Positions 35,885 through 44,824 are shown, numbered from the stretch's first letter. The stretch is DNA of 64,000 bases from Actinomyces sp. zg-332 (GCF_011751945.2 NZ_CP064951.1:248001-312000), one strand, 5' to 3'. Notes: generated by a model from the sequence alone, not told the origin. Made by a program: numbers and translations.

Positions 35885-36262
35885 GTGCCAAGCGGTAAAG
35901 TGAAATGGTATGACGGTGAACGTGGTTTTGGCTTTATCACATCTGATGAAGGCGGCGAGGTTTTCTTGCATGCTTCTGCTTTGCCTAAAGATGTGCCTAA
36001 TCCTAAACCTGGTGCAAAATGTGAGTATTCAATTGTTGAAAGCTATAAAGGTCCTTCAGCGATGAATGTTACTTTTTCATCTGATCTACCTTCAGTTGCT
36101 CTGAACCAACGTATGAGTGCTGAAAACATGGTAGTTGTAGTTGAGGATTTAATTAAAATGCTCGATGTGGCTTCTAATAGTTTGCGTCGTGGCCGTTATC
36201 CAGAAAATGGTAAAAAACTTGCTCAAGTAATGCGTGTAGTTGCTGATAACTTTGAAGCATAA
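35885..36262 (+). CDS. Cold-shock domain protein with C-terminal extension
   Basis: A 125-residue protein. Residues 1-65 form the cold-shock OB fold with RNP1 GFGFIT and RNP2 VFLHASAL, binding single-stranded nucleic acid. The remaining 60 residues form a conserved helical extension typical of the longer actinobacterial CspB-like proteins (MVVVVEDLIKMLDVASNSLRR). GTG start after AAGGAG. The DUF3027 gene follows after 45 bp, an association I know from other actinobacteria. Confidence 0.92.
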   Translation: MPSGKVKWYDGERGFGFITSDEGGEVFLHASALPKDVPNPKPGAKCEYSIVESYKGPSAMNVTFSSDLPSVALNQRMSAENMVVVVEDLIKMLDVASNSLRRGRYPENGKKLAQVMRVVADNFEA

Positions 36263-36307
36263 GGTAACTACTGATATTTGAACATAGTAATTAAAATAGA
36301 GAGTAAA

Positions 36308-36904
36308 ATGCAGTCTGTAACAAGTATTCAAAATATGCATTTCACGGATATCTTATCCATGGAAGCTGTAGAGGTAGAATATAAAAATATTTGTAAATGT
36401 GATGACTGCATTTTCGCTTTTAATAAGATGCGTTTACTTATAGAACAAGAGTTTAATACACGTAAAGCTAACATAAATGCTTCTATAGAAACGATGAAAG
36501 ATGCTTTTGATATAGCTATTGAAGTTTTACGCGAGTATAAAAATGATGAAATCGGCAACTATATTGGTAATGAATTAACTGACGATTTTGTAGTAAATCA
36601 CTATTATGAATGTTTGAAAAAAGGGTATAAAGGCTGGAAATGGGCTGTTAGTGTTGCATGCGTGGAAGATCAAGATACAGCCACTGTGTGCGAAATTGAT
36701 TTATTGCCTGGCGAAGATGCATTGCTAGCCCCTGAGTGGATTCCTTGGGAAAAACGCTTATTGGTAAGTGATTTTGCTCCTGGAGAATATGTACCTGAAG
36801 AAATCGTTGAAAGAACTAAGAATTTAATCGAGAAAAGAAAGGCAGAAAATCTGCCACCAAAATTAGTTGAAGGAAAAGGTATTTTTTCAGCTAATTGGGA
36901 ATAA
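36308..36904 (+). CDS. DUF3027 protein
   Basis: A 198-residue protein with the clear DUF3027 core KGYKGWKWAVSVACVEDQDTATVCEIDLLPGEDALLAPEWIPWEKRL (interrupted here only for description) at about residues 105-150, including the hallmark LLPGEDALLAPEWIPW. The family is confined to actinobacteria and its function is unknown. I choose ATG 36308 over a TTG at 36278. N-terminal CKCDDC (Cys pair pairs) near residue 28 is not something I recall as typical and might bind metal. Confidence 0.88.
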   Translation: MQSVTSIQNMHFTDILSMEAVEVEYKNICKCDDCIFAFNKMRLLIEQEFNTRKANINASIETMKDAFDIAIEVLREYKNDEIGNYIGNELTDDFVVNHYYECLKKGYKGWKWAVSVACVEDQDTATVCEIDLLPGEDALLAPEWIPWEKRLLVSDFAPGEYVPEEIVERTKNLIEKRKAENLPPKLVEGKGIFSANWE

Positions 36905-36925
36905 AACAATTGGGGTGAATAAACA

Positions 36926-38530
36926 ATGAGTAGGGTTTTTTACAAAAATGCCCGAGTTTTCACTGGTGAGAGCGAAACAGACTTTGTTACAGCTTTCGCA
37001 ATAGAAAATGGTAAGTTCGTCTGGGTTGGGGACTCTAGTGAAGTTGATTGCGAAGATGCAATTGATATGCATGGAGAATTGATATTACCTGGTTTTATTG
37101 ATGCACATACACATCCAACTTATATTTCTATGTTGGTTGATGCTATTCCTTGCACAGTTCCTGTAGTTAATAGTATTGAAGAAATGATAGCTGCTTTGCG
37201 CAAGCATCCAAACTTCGGTAAAGGCGAAAATGCTTGGATTGAAGGCTGGGGATATGACGAGTCAAAGCTAGCTGAAGGTCGTACTCCAACTACTGAAGAC
37301 TTAGATAAAGTATCGACAACTCAGCCAGTATATGTTTTGCGTTCTGACTGTCACTCAGGTATTTGTAATTCTAGAGCTCTAGAAATAGCTGGTATTACTA
37401 AGGATACTCCTAACCCTCCAGGTGCAGAATACGGTCGTTATCCAGATGGTCGCCCTAATGGTATTCTGATTGAGCATGGCGCTAATCAAACTGTTATGCA
37501 GGCTAAAGGCTCTTCTGGTTTTGAAGCTGAAGTTGAGAAACTAGTACGTACTTCTGAGCATTTATCTGAACGTGGTATCGTCGCTTGTGCTGATATGTTT
37601 TGTATACCAGCAGAGTTTGAGCATTTAGATTTGTACCGTGAAGCTGAAAAACTTGGATATAAGCAGCTAACTCAAGTATTCTACGATTTTGCTTCACTAG
37701 AACAGTATCCAATTAAAGAATTGAGCCAAGACCGTAAAAATGGGCGCACATTTGTTGGTGGGTTGAAGTTATTTATGGACGGTTCAATGTCTAACCGTAC
37801 AGCATATATGCACGAGCCTTATCCTGATACCACTGATAACTTTGGTATGCGTACTGCTTCAGATAAGATTATGCAAGAAGCCCTAGATTTTGCTCGTGAA
37901 AATCAAATACAGATAGCTTTCCATGGTATGGGAGATGCGGCTATTGAGACTATTATCGATTTCTATGGTGATGTTGAACCATGGATGGGGCAGTATCCAT
38001 CTGTTCGTATTGAGCATGCAACTTTGCTTGATCCTCGTTTGATTGAGAAGATGAACTCTAAGCGAATGAAATTCGGTGTTGTTTCTAATATTGATTTCTT
38101 CTTCGCTGAGTGGGATTCGTATTCTGTGAACTTATCTCCTGAGCAGTATGCTCGTACCTATATGGTTAAAGAGATTTATAGAGGAATTGAAGCGAGTGCG
38201 ATGAGTTCAGATTGCCCAGCAACGACTTGGGCAGACCCTGACAATGTATTTATGTCTATAAAAGCAGCTGTCACACGCCGTGCATATAATGGCGAAGATA
38301 TTGTACAAGACCAAAAAATTACTGTTCCTCAAGCATTGTTGATGTATACAGGAAAAGCACATTTAGTTGGAATTATGCCTACTGTGGGTAAAATTGCAGT
38401 GGGCTACGAAGCTAGCTTTATTACTTTATCTCACGATATATTTAGTGTTGACCCAGATTTTATTGACCAGATTAAAGTCGCTAAGACTTGGATTCAAGGT
38501 GAATTAGTTTGGGAAAAAGATAAAAAATAA
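36926..38530 (+). CDS. Amidohydrolase family protein (YtcJ-like, Amidohydro_3)
   Basis: A 534-residue predicted metal-dependent hydrolase. FIDAHTHPTYISML carries the HxH motif (around residue 55), followed by GWGYDESKLAEGRTPT, FVGGLKLFMDGSMSNRTAYM, AFHGMGDAAIETII (His) and RIEHATLLDP (His), then SSDCPATTWADP with the catalytic Asp. The substrate of the YtcJ group is generally unknown (N-acyl amino acid or similar amide). GGGGTGA precedes the ATG. Likely co-transcribed with the cold-shock and DUF3027 genes, although the functional link is unclear. Confidence 0.9.
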   Translation: MSRVFYKNARVFTGESETDFVTAFAIENGKFVWVGDSSEVDCEDAIDMHGELILPGFIDAHTHPTYISMLVDAIPCTVPVVNSIEEMIAALRKHPNFGKGENAWIEGWGYDESKLAEGRTPTTEDLDKVSTTQPVYVLRSDCHSGICNSRALEIAGITKDTPNPPGAEYGRYPDGRPNGILIEHGANQTVMQAKGSSGFEAEVEKLVRTSEHLSERGIVACADMFCIPAEFEHLDLYREAEKLGYKQLTQVFYDFASLEQYPIKELSQDRKNGRTFVGGLKLFMDGSMSNRTAYMHEPYPDTTDNFGMRTASDKIMQEALDFARENQIQIAFHGMGDAAIETIIDFYGDVEPWMGQYPSVRIEHATLLDPRLIEKMNSKRMKFGVVSNIDFFFAEWDSYSVNLSPEQYARTYMVKEIYRGIEASAMSSDCPATTWADPDNVFMSIKAAVTRRAYNGEDIVQDQKITVPQALLMYTGKAHLVGIMPTVGKIAVGYEASFITLSHDIFSVDPDFIDQIKVAKTWIQGELVWEKDKK

Positions 38531-38540
38531 GTTTTAGTAT

Positions 38541-38586
38541 AAGAGTTGTTATGGTGATAGTTTTGCCATAGCAACTCTTTTTTTTT
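38541..38586 (+). terminator. Terminator after the amidohydrolase gene
   Basis: Stem AAGAGTTGTTATGG pairs with CCATAGCAACTCTT (one wobble), loop about 14 bases, then a run of T longer than eight. Confidence 0.9.
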
Positions 38587-38654
38587 GTGATAAACATTAT
38601 GGATATAGTGTGGATTTTTATAAATAAATAGCCATAATTGTTTAGAATGGTTTT

Positions 38655-38678
38655 TACCAATACCAATACCAATACCAA
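38655..38678. repeat. Hexanucleotide tandem repeat (TACCAA)4
   Basis: Four exact consecutive copies of TACCAA, then a degenerate copy TATTAA. It lies between the amidohydrolase terminator and the purine permease gene, about 325 bp before the latter. Confidence 0.9.
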
Positions 38679-38991
38679 TATTAATGACAATATCAGTAAA
38701 ATTTTACAATTTGTAGAGGTTTAAATATCTATTGTTCGATACGTGAACTGCATATTTTAAGTGTAGAAAAGTTTAAAACAATCTTGCTTGAATTTTACTT
38801 ACTTTTTGTTACGCATAATAAAGGTAATGCTTATCTCTAAAATAATAGGGTATTTATTTCAAAATATGGTTTTTAGTCTCATAGAATGAGAATTTGTGTG
38901 TAATTTTAATTTTTTCTGAAACTCTTTTGAAAAATTATTAAGTTTTTGTAATAAAATATGTAATTTTTATTACTTTTACAATACATTCATG

Positions 38992-38997
38992 TAGAAT
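38992..38997 (+). promoter_or_regulatory. Probable -10 element for a leaderless purine permease transcript
   Basis: TAGAAT at 38992-38997 stands six bases before the GTG at 39004, where transcription would begin. No ribosome binding site is visible before that GTG. A -35 box is not clear. Confidence 0.5.
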
Positions 38998-39003
38998 TTT
39001 TCT

Positions 39004-40470
39004 GTGAGTACTACATCCCCAATCGCTATGAGCGAAAAAACAGGTATTATGGGTCGTATCGACCGTTATTTTGAGATTACAAAACGCGGCTCAACATTTG
39101 GTCGTGAAATCCGCGGCGGTATAGTAACTTTCTTTGCAATGAGCTATATCCTCGTGTTGAATCCTATTATTTTGTCCGCCGGTAAAGATTCCACTGGTTC
39201 TTTCCTAGGTGGAGGTAGCGCACCTAATATTGCTGCAATTTCTGCTTCAACAGCATTAGTTGCTGGAATTATGACAATACTTATGGGCGTGATTGCTAAT
39301 TTCCCTCTAGCTTTAGCTGCTGGCATGGGTATTAATGCAATGGTTTCCTTCTCCTTAGTTCTAGGTTCAGGTTTAACTTGGCAAGAAGCAATGGGTATCA
39401 TTGTTCTTGAAGGTGTCTTTATCTTATTCCTAGTTTTAGTTGGTCTTCGAGAGGCTGTTTTTAGGGCAGTGCCAAGTCAGTTAAAAATGGCTATTTCTGT
39501 TGGTATTGGTCTATTTATTACTCTAATTGGTTTGATCGACGCTGGTATTATTCGCCCAGGTGGAACACCAATTCAGTTAGGTATCAACGGCTCCTTGGCT
39601 GGTTGGCCAGCATTAGTGTTCGTATTTGGTCTATTTGTGACCATTATTTTGTTCGTACGTAAAGTAAGTGGTTCCATATTAATTGGTATCATTTCTTCTA
39701 CAGTCTTAGCTATGGTAATTCAATACTTTGCTGGATTACCTACAAAATCTGATAAAGTCCCTACTGGTTGGGGTTTGAATATTCCTGAATTCAAGGAATC
39801 ACTCATCCAGCTTCCAGATTTTTCAACTTTGGGACAGTTCGATATTGTTGGGCCATTTACCCGTCTAGGCGTTCTAGCAGTAATTCTTATTGTATTCTCT
39901 TTGATGTTGGCTGACTTCTTCGACACTATGGGCACAATGGTTGCTGTTGGTGCTGAAGCTGGTTTGCTAGGCAAAGATGATGCTCCTCCAAGGACAACTA
40001 GAATTTTGATTATTGACTCTTTAGCTGCTGTAGCTGGTGGTGCTTCAGGTACTTCTTCTGCAACTTCCTATGTTGAATCTTCAGCTGGTGTTGCTGATGG
40101 TGCTCGTACTGGTCTAGCATCAGTTACTACAGGGCTTATGTTCTTGTTGGCTACTTTCTTTGCTCCACTTGTTGAAGTTATTCCTAGTGAAGCAGCATCA
40201 ACAGCTCTTGTAGCTGTAGGCTTCTTGATGATGACTCAGATTGCTGAAATTGATTGGAAGAATTGGGAATACGCTATTCCAGCTTTCATGACTATAGCAA
40301 TGATGCCTTTTGCTTACTCAATTACAGTTGGTATTGGTGCAGGATTTATCACTTACACCATTATTCAATTGGCAAAGGGAAATTGGAAGCAACACTATTT
40401 AATCTGGTTCACAACAGTACTATTTATTTTGTACTTCGTAATAGGTCCTATTCAAGGTTTATTCCAATAA
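39004..40470 (+). CDS. NCS2 family purine permease (AzgA/PbuG-like)
   Basis: A 488-residue membrane protein with 12-14 transmembrane helices. Family motifs are RGGIVTFFAMSYILVLNP (residues about 38-55), GMGINAMVSF, and LADFFDTMGTMVAVGAEAG with SATSYVESSAGVADGARTGL, typical of the adenine/guanine/hypoxanthine branch. It imports purine bases by proton symport. The GTG start gives MSTTSPIAMSEK; an internal ATG at 39028 is an alternative, but neither has a ribosome binding site, and a -10-like TAGAAT just upstream suggests leaderless initiation at 39004. No purine riboswitch is visible. Confidence 0.93.
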   Translation: MSTTSPIAMSEKTGIMGRIDRYFEITKRGSTFGREIRGGIVTFFAMSYILVLNPIILSAGKDSTGSFLGGGSAPNIAAISASTALVAGIMTILMGVIANFPLALAAGMGINAMVSFSLVLGSGLTWQEAMGIIVLEGVFILFLVLVGLREAVFRAVPSQLKMAISVGIGLFITLIGLIDAGIIRPGGTPIQLGINGSLAGWPALVFVFGLFVTIILFVRKVSGSILIGIISSTVLAMVIQYFAGLPTKSDKVPTGWGLNIPEFKESLIQLPDFSTLGQFDIVGPFTRLGVLAVILIVFSLMLADFFDTMGTMVAVGAEAGLLGKDDAPPRTTRILIIDSLAAVAGGASGTSSATSYVESSAGVADGARTGLASVTTGLMFLLATFFAPLVEVIPSEAASTALVAVGFLMMTQIAEIDWKNWEYAIPAFMTIAMMPFAYSITVGIGAGFITYTIIQLAKGNWKQHYLIWFTTVLFILYFVIGPIQGLFQ

Positions 40471-40483
40471 CATTCAAAATTTT

Positions 40484-40520
40484 ACAGTGGACGGTATTTC
40501 TAATATCGTCCACTGTTTAT
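40484..40520 (+). terminator. Terminator after the purine permease gene
   Basis: Long stem ACAGTGGACGGTATT / AATATCGTCCACTGT with a three-base loop, followed by TTATTTG. Confidence 0.85.
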
Positions 40521-40570
40521 TTGTATTAAAGTTATGTCGAAAGAAAAAGAAATATATAAGAAGTATAAAA

Positions 40571-41296
40571 ATGAATAAAATATTAACTTTAATACCGGCT
40601 TATAATGAAGAACAAAACATTGCTAAGGTTATTACGGAATTGAAAGCTGATTTTTCAGACAGTGATGTTCTTGTAATCAATGATTGTTCAAAAGATAATA
40701 CTCTTAAAGTTCTTCAAGAAATAGATGCTAATTATATTTCTACTTCTTATAACTCAGGGTATGCCGGAGCTTTGCAACTAGGTTTTAAATATGCTGTTGC
40801 AAAAGGATATAGCTATGTTATTCAGTTCGATGGTGATGGACAACATGTAGCTAATCAAGCAAAGAAATTATACGAGGCAGCCAAAGATACTGATAGCGAC
40901 ATAATTATTGGTTCTAGGTTTCTAAAAAAGACTAATTATAAGCATAGCTTTTTCCGTAAAGTTGGTACTAAGCTTTTCTCACTTCTAATAAGGATGATTA
41001 ATCGAGTAAAGATTTCTGATCCTACTTCAGGTTTTCAAATCCTAAACAGAAAGACTTTCACTCACTACTCAAAGATGGGTAACTTTCCAGAATATCCAGA
41101 TGCTAACTTGCTTATAGCTATGCTTTTGGATGGTTATAAAGTAAGTGAGGTCTCTGTTCAAATGCGTGAACGAGAGTTTGGCGAAAGTATGCATGGTGGA
41201 ATAATAAAGCCAATAAAGTACATGATAAAGATGATTTATAGCATCTTTGTTATTTTGTTTATTAGATTCATGAAGATTTTCCAAATAAGAAAGTAA
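40571..41296 (+). CDS. Family 2 glycosyltransferase, dolichyl-phosphate mannose synthase-like
   Basis: A 241-residue GT-A enzyme: ILTLIPAYNEEQNIAKVI, VINDCSKDNTLKVL, then QFDGDGQHVANQ (DxDGQH metal site, about residue 94) and the DPM1-type PTSGFQILNRKTF. A C-terminal hydrophobic segment may bind the membrane. It probably transfers a sugar to a polyprenyl phosphate. I choose ATG 40571 over a frame-open upstream codon at 40487. The DUF2304 gene follows after seven bases, the usual partner of this type. Confidence 0.9.
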   Translation: MNKILTLIPAYNEEQNIAKVITELKADFSDSDVLVINDCSKDNTLKVLQEIDANYISTSYNSGYAGALQLGFKYAVAKGYSYVIQFDGDGQHVANQAKKLYEAAKDTDSDIIIGSRFLKKTNYKHSFFRKVGTKLFSLLIRMINRVKISDPTSGFQILNRKTFTHYSKMGNFPEYPDANLLIAMLLDGYKVSEVSVQMREREFGESMHGGIIKPIKYMIKMIYSIFVILFIRFMKIFQIRK

Positions 41297-41303
41297 AAGG
41301 GCT

Positions 41304-41663
41304 ATGAAGAATTTGTTATTTGTTTTTATCGGATTACTATTTTTCATAACTACTTATCGGAGTGTGAAAAAGAATATCTTCTCAGAAAAAGAAAGTTTCT
41401 TCTGGATTATTCTTAGCTGTCTCTTGATAATTTCTCCAGTTTTTGTGCCAGTTGTAGATTATGTTGCTCATAAAATAGGTATTGATTATCCACCTGCATT
41501 GCTATTTCTGTTGATTTTTGCTTTTTGTTTGTTGCTGATATTCAGATTGAGTAAGCATGTTTATATTCAAAATGAGAAGTTACAGGAATTGTCACAAATT
41601 GTAAGTTTGTTACGTAAAGATTTTGATGACAAAAATAATGCTGATAAAAACACTGAGTCATAA
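41304..41663 (+). CDS. DUF2304 small membrane protein
   Basis: A 119-residue protein with three transmembrane helices (residues about 3-18, 32-52 and 61-84) and a C-terminal coiled-coil tail (KLQELSQIVSLLRKDFDDK). The motif IDYPPALLFLL is typical of DUF2304. These proteins are commonly encoded directly after a DPM1-like transferase and are thought to be its membrane partner. AAGGGC precedes the ATG. Confidence 0.85.
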   Translation: MKNLLFVFIGLLFFITTYRSVKKNIFSEKESFFWIILSCLLIISPVFVPVVDYVAHKIGIDYPPALLFLLIFAFCLLLIFRLSKHVYIQNEKLQELSQIVSLLRKDFDDKNNADKNTES

Positions 41664-41871
41664 CACTTAACTAAAGTAACTGTATTTAAGTAAGGTATGC
41701 ATTTCCTTATTAATCCTATATTAGTTAATAATAAAGAATTTATAAATATTTAATTACCTTTAAATACTGTTGATAAATCAAAGTTTTTCTTTTGTATTTA
41801 TAATATTTCAATTTTTTATTTATATTCTCTGATACCTTATATTCAACGCAATTATTAAGGAAAGTGGGCAG

Positions 41872-42531
41872 ATGTCAGATATTGTAGATACTACTGAGAT
41901 GTATATTAAAGTCATTTATGAGCTAATGGAAGATGACGTTGTGGCAATGCGAGCTCGTATTGTTGAACGTTTACATCATTCGGGGCCGACAGTATCTCAA
42001 ACAGTTGCAAGACTAGAACGTGACGGTTTGCTATATATCGATTTTGATAGACAACTTAAATTGACTGACGAAGGAATGAAACTAGCACGAAATATTATGA
42101 CTAAGCATAGGTATGTGGAACGTCTGTTAGTTGATGTTCTTAAATATCCTTGGGAGTTAGCTCATGAAGAGGCATGTAAATGGGAACATGTAATTGGAGA
42201 TGAAGTGCTGGAATATTTGAGGAATTTTCTAGGTAAAATTGATACAGACCCTTATGGTAATTTAATTCCTATTACAAGTGAAGCTCTAAAACATGGAAAA
42301 TCTCTTGTTAGTATCATTTTAGATGAGGAAAAAGAAGTCGAAATTTTGCGTATAGGTGAGCCTGTTCAAGTTCATGTTGATCTACTGAAACAGTTTTTAC
42401 AAAATAATATTCTTCCAAACACTAAAGTTAATGTGAGTGTTCAAGGAGAAGAATATATATTATCGAGTGAAGATTCTTTGCAATCTCTTAGTATAAGTAA
42501 AACATTGGCGCGACATATTTTTGTGAAATAG
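41872..42531 (+). CDS. ideR: Iron-dependent repressor of the DtxR/IdeR family
   Basis: A 219-residue metalloregulator: an N-terminal winged helix (SGPTVSQTVARLERDGLL), a dimerisation and metal-binding domain, and a C-terminal SH3-like domain. In IdeR/DtxR numbering every ligand is present at its own number: Met10, His79, Glu83, His98, Cys102, Glu105 and His106. Cys102 rather than Asp favours iron over manganese sensing. AAGGAAAGTGGG lies upstream of the ATG. It would repress iron uptake genes when Fe(II) is ample; I found no clear TTAGGTTAGSCTAACCTAA-type box in the window. Confidence 0.93.
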   Translation: MSDIVDTTEMYIKVIYELMEDDVVAMRARIVERLHHSGPTVSQTVARLERDGLLYIDFDRQLKLTDEGMKLARNIMTKHRYVERLLVDVLKYPWELAHEEACKWEHVIGDEVLEYLRNFLGKIDTDPYGNLIPITSEALKHGKSLVSIILDEEKEVEILRIGEPVQVHVDLLKQFLQNNILPNTKVNVSVQGEEYILSSEDSLQSLSISKTLARHIFVK

Positions 42532-42536
42532 TGTCT

Positions 42537-42565
42537 AATATTCAGCTATATTGCTGAATATTTCG
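42537..42565 (+). terminator. Hairpin after the ideR-like gene
   Basis: Stem AATATTCAGC / GCTGAATATT with a six-base loop, followed by TTCG; a T-rich stretch comes about ten bases later. Moderately convincing. Confidence 0.6.
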
Positions 42566-42639
42566 TAATATTTTTTCTTCGTGTGACTTTTTTCTAAAAA
42601 TTATGTACAATGTAAGGTAGCTTCGATTAGAAAGATGTT

Positions 42640-42800
42640 GAAGCTGGTAAATAGTTATCCAACCTCATCGCTATTTATCAAAGAAAACAATAGATGAGGG
42701 CGGGGAAACCAAATATGAACTCATTTGAGTTCTTGGGGTGAAAACAAGCTTTGCTTGTTAGGTAAGTCTCTACCGAATCCGACAGCTAACCTCGTAGATA
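42640..42800 (+). promoter_or_regulatory. Cyclic di-AMP riboswitch (ydaO/yuaA class)
   Basis: The leader shows the class hallmarks in order: a hairpin CCTCATC / GATGAGG (42664-42699), GGGGAAACC, TTGGGGTGAA, a variable hairpin (ACAAGC / GCTTGT), GGTAAG...CTCTACC and the invariant 3' block GAATCCGACAGCTAACCTCG (42775-42794). It ends just before the ribosome binding site AGGAGA of the NlpC/P60 gene. In actinobacteria this riboswitch controls cell-wall hydrolase genes and typically turns them off when c-di-AMP is bound. Boundaries are approximate. Confidence 0.92.
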
Positions 42801-42815
42801 ATATAGGAGACAAAA

Positions 42816-43523
42816 TTGGCTAATTCTAAAAGACGCGGTCGCCATCGTGCGTCTGCTCGTCCGGTAACTCCATTCACTGGGTTGGGTGAATCTATTTCAA
42901 AGCAAGCTCGTCGTAACGTTGCAGCAGTTGCTTCAACAGGTTTGGCTGTTACGATTATGGCTATTCCAGGAGCTAACGCTACTCCTACTCCAGTAGATGC
43001 AAAGTCTGACTTCGAAAAAGCCGAGATAAAGGCAAATCCTAATGTATCTGTAACTGATGATACAAAGTGGGATATGGACGCAATTGCGGTAGATCGTATT
43101 GAATCTAGAGAAGTTACTCGAAACGCTACTGATGATTTGCGTAATCAAGGTCGTAATGGACAAGGAGTCGATTCATCACTTCTACCAGCAGCACCAGCTG
43201 GTTCTATTATGGGTGAAGCTACGCGTTATATCGGCGTACCTTATGTATATGGTGGAACAACTCCGGCAGGTTTTGACTGTTCAGGTTTTGTCCAGTATGT
43301 ATATCGTCAAAATGGTATTGAGCTTCCACGTACTTCGGGAGCACAGGCATCTGTTGGTGTCCCTGTATCACTAGCAAATGCTCGTCCAGGCGATATTGTA
43401 TCTTGGGGATATCACTCAGGTATTTATGCTGGAAACGGCACAGTTCTACACGCTTCATCTCCAGGAGCTCCATTGGGATATTCACCTATGTGGGGCGGAT
43501 ATACAATTCGTCGTGTAGGATAG
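42816..43523 (+). CDS. Secreted NlpC/P60 peptidoglycan endopeptidase
   Basis: A 235-residue protein. A basic N-terminus (SKRRGRHRASARP) and hydrophobic segment (NVAAVASTGLAVTIMAIPGANA) form a signal peptide of about 56 residues. After a 70-residue linker comes the NlpC/P60 domain with catalytic GFDCSGFVQYVY (Cys), YHSGIYAG (His) and VLHASS (His). It cuts stem-peptide bonds during cell separation. TTG start with AGGAGA five bases ahead. It is placed directly under a c-di-AMP riboswitch. Confidence 0.93.
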   Translation: MANSKRRGRHRASARPVTPFTGLGESISKQARRNVAAVASTGLAVTIMAIPGANATPTPVDAKSDFEKAEIKANPNVSVTDDTKWDMDAIAVDRIESREVTRNATDDLRNQGRNGQGVDSSLLPAAPAGSIMGEATRYIGVPYVYGGTTPAGFDCSGFVQYVYRQNGIELPRTSGAQASVGVPVSLANARPGDIVSWGYHSGIYAGNGTVLHASSPGAPLGYSPMWGGYTIRRVG

Positions 43524-43536
43524 ATAAGATTTCATG

Positions 43537-43569
43537 TGAGGGAGTATCAATTGGATGCTCTCTCATTTT
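43537..43569 (+). terminator. Terminator after the NlpC/P60 gene
   Basis: Stem TGAGGGAGTATC / GATGCTCTCTCA with two G-T wobbles, loop AATTG, then four T residues. Confidence 0.75.
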
Positions 43570-43899
43570 GTTTAAACGCTTATTTTGTAGCTACCTTTCT
43601 AATTTTTGTATAGCCTATATTTTTTATTTACCTTATACCTGTTTTAAAATACACAATATTGTTTTCTTTGTGTTTTTATTTGTAGGATTCTGTCTTTTAC
43701 TACAATTAAATACTTAGTTTTTTTGTTTTTATAGTGATGTTATATTTAATACATACTTTGTAAAAACCTTATAAAATCAAGGGTTTTGTAAAAGTGTAAT
43801 TGTAAAGTAAGTATTGGTTATCGAGAATCTTTTTTAAATAATAGCTTTAGTGTCTTATAATTATAGTAAGTATTAAATAGCCCCCTTTAGGAGAGTGTG
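43570..43899. other. Intergenic region before the stress-protein gene
   Basis: About 330 bp, very AT-rich. No gene; it presumably contains the promoter of the universal stress protein gene. Confidence 0.5.
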
Positions 43900-44793
43900 A
43901 TGAGTAAAAAAGAAATTATTTTGGTTGGGGTTGATGGCTCAAAGGAGAGCTTAAACGCAGTTAAATGGGCTGCTAGCCGAGTAAAAAAAGCTGATGCAAG
44001 GATGCATATAATATGTGCTTATTCTTTGCCGAGCTTTACTCCTTCATCGCTTGAAGGTGGATATGCAACAATTGATGATGTATCCATAAAAGAAGGTGCT
44101 CAAATTGTAGTGGATGAGGCAGTAAAATTAGCAACTGAAGAAGGTGTTGAAGTAACATCAAGTATTGAAGTTGGTGATCCTGCTAGAATTCTTGTTGAAT
44201 TGAGCAATGAAGTTTCAATGATTGTGGTCGGTAAATCTGGTACAGGTGGTGGAATTGCTGATAGGCTTTTGGGATCAGTTTCTTCTGCACTAGCTTGCCA
44301 CTCATGTTGTACTGTTGTAATTGTTCCTTTTGCTGACGAAGATAAAGATTATTCTGAGATAAATGAAATTGTTGTTGGTGTTGATGGTTCTGAATCTTCA
44401 CGTCTAGCTTTTAAAGCTGCTATTTACGAAACAAAAATGGACAATGCTCATCTAACAGCAGTTATGACTGTACCAATGACTAATAGTCTAGGAATGTTTA
44501 CTTGGCTTCCTTTTACAGTTGAAAAAGAAGTTATATTGGAAGATGTTTCAAACAGTCTAAATGAAGTTATTGAGACTGAATTAGCTGGAGAAGAACTAGA
44601 AGTAACTCGTTATGCTTTAGAAGGACATCCAACAAAAGTTTTGACTGAATTTTCATCTCGAAGTGATTTATTGGTAGTTGGGACTCGTGGTCGTGGTGGT
44701 TTTACAGGATTACTATTGGGATCTACTTCTCAAAGTTTGTTAAACTATTCTGAATGTCCAATAATGATTGTTCCGTCTACTTACGAGGGATAG
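43900..44793 (+). CDS. Tandem-domain universal stress protein
   Basis: A 297-residue cytoplasmic protein with two UspA folds. Domain 1 starts IILVGVDGSKESLNAVKWAA and ends with the ATP-binding VVGKSGTGGGIADRLLGSVS. Domain 2 starts IVVGVDGSESSRLAFKAA and ends with VVGTRGRGGFTGLLLGSTS. Both loops match G-x2-G-x9-G-S/T, so both domains probably bind ATP. Two-domain USPs are characteristic of actinobacteria and linked to dormancy and low-oxygen stress. AGGAG precedes the ATG at 43900 (a GTG directly before it is less likely). Confidence 0.92.
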   Translation: MSKKEIILVGVDGSKESLNAVKWAASRVKKADARMHIICAYSLPSFTPSSLEGGYATIDDVSIKEGAQIVVDEAVKLATEEGVEVTSSIEVGDPARILVELSNEVSMIVVGKSGTGGGIADRLLGSVSSALACHSCCTVVIVPFADEDKDYSEINEIVVGVDGSESSRLAFKAAIYETKMDNAHLTAVMTVPMTNSLGMFTWLPFTVEKEVILEDVSNSLNEVIETELAGEELEVTRYALEGHPTKVLTEFSSRSDLLVVGTRGRGGFTGLLLGSTSQSLLNYSECPIMIVPSTYEG

Positions 44794-44824
44794 AATTATT
44801 TACTGAGCGAATATTAAAATGTAC

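Noticed and set aside
38700-39003. Purine riboswitch upstream of the NCS2 permease
   Set aside because: The conserved core words of guanine/adenine aptamers are not present, and the promoter evidence suggests no leader at all.
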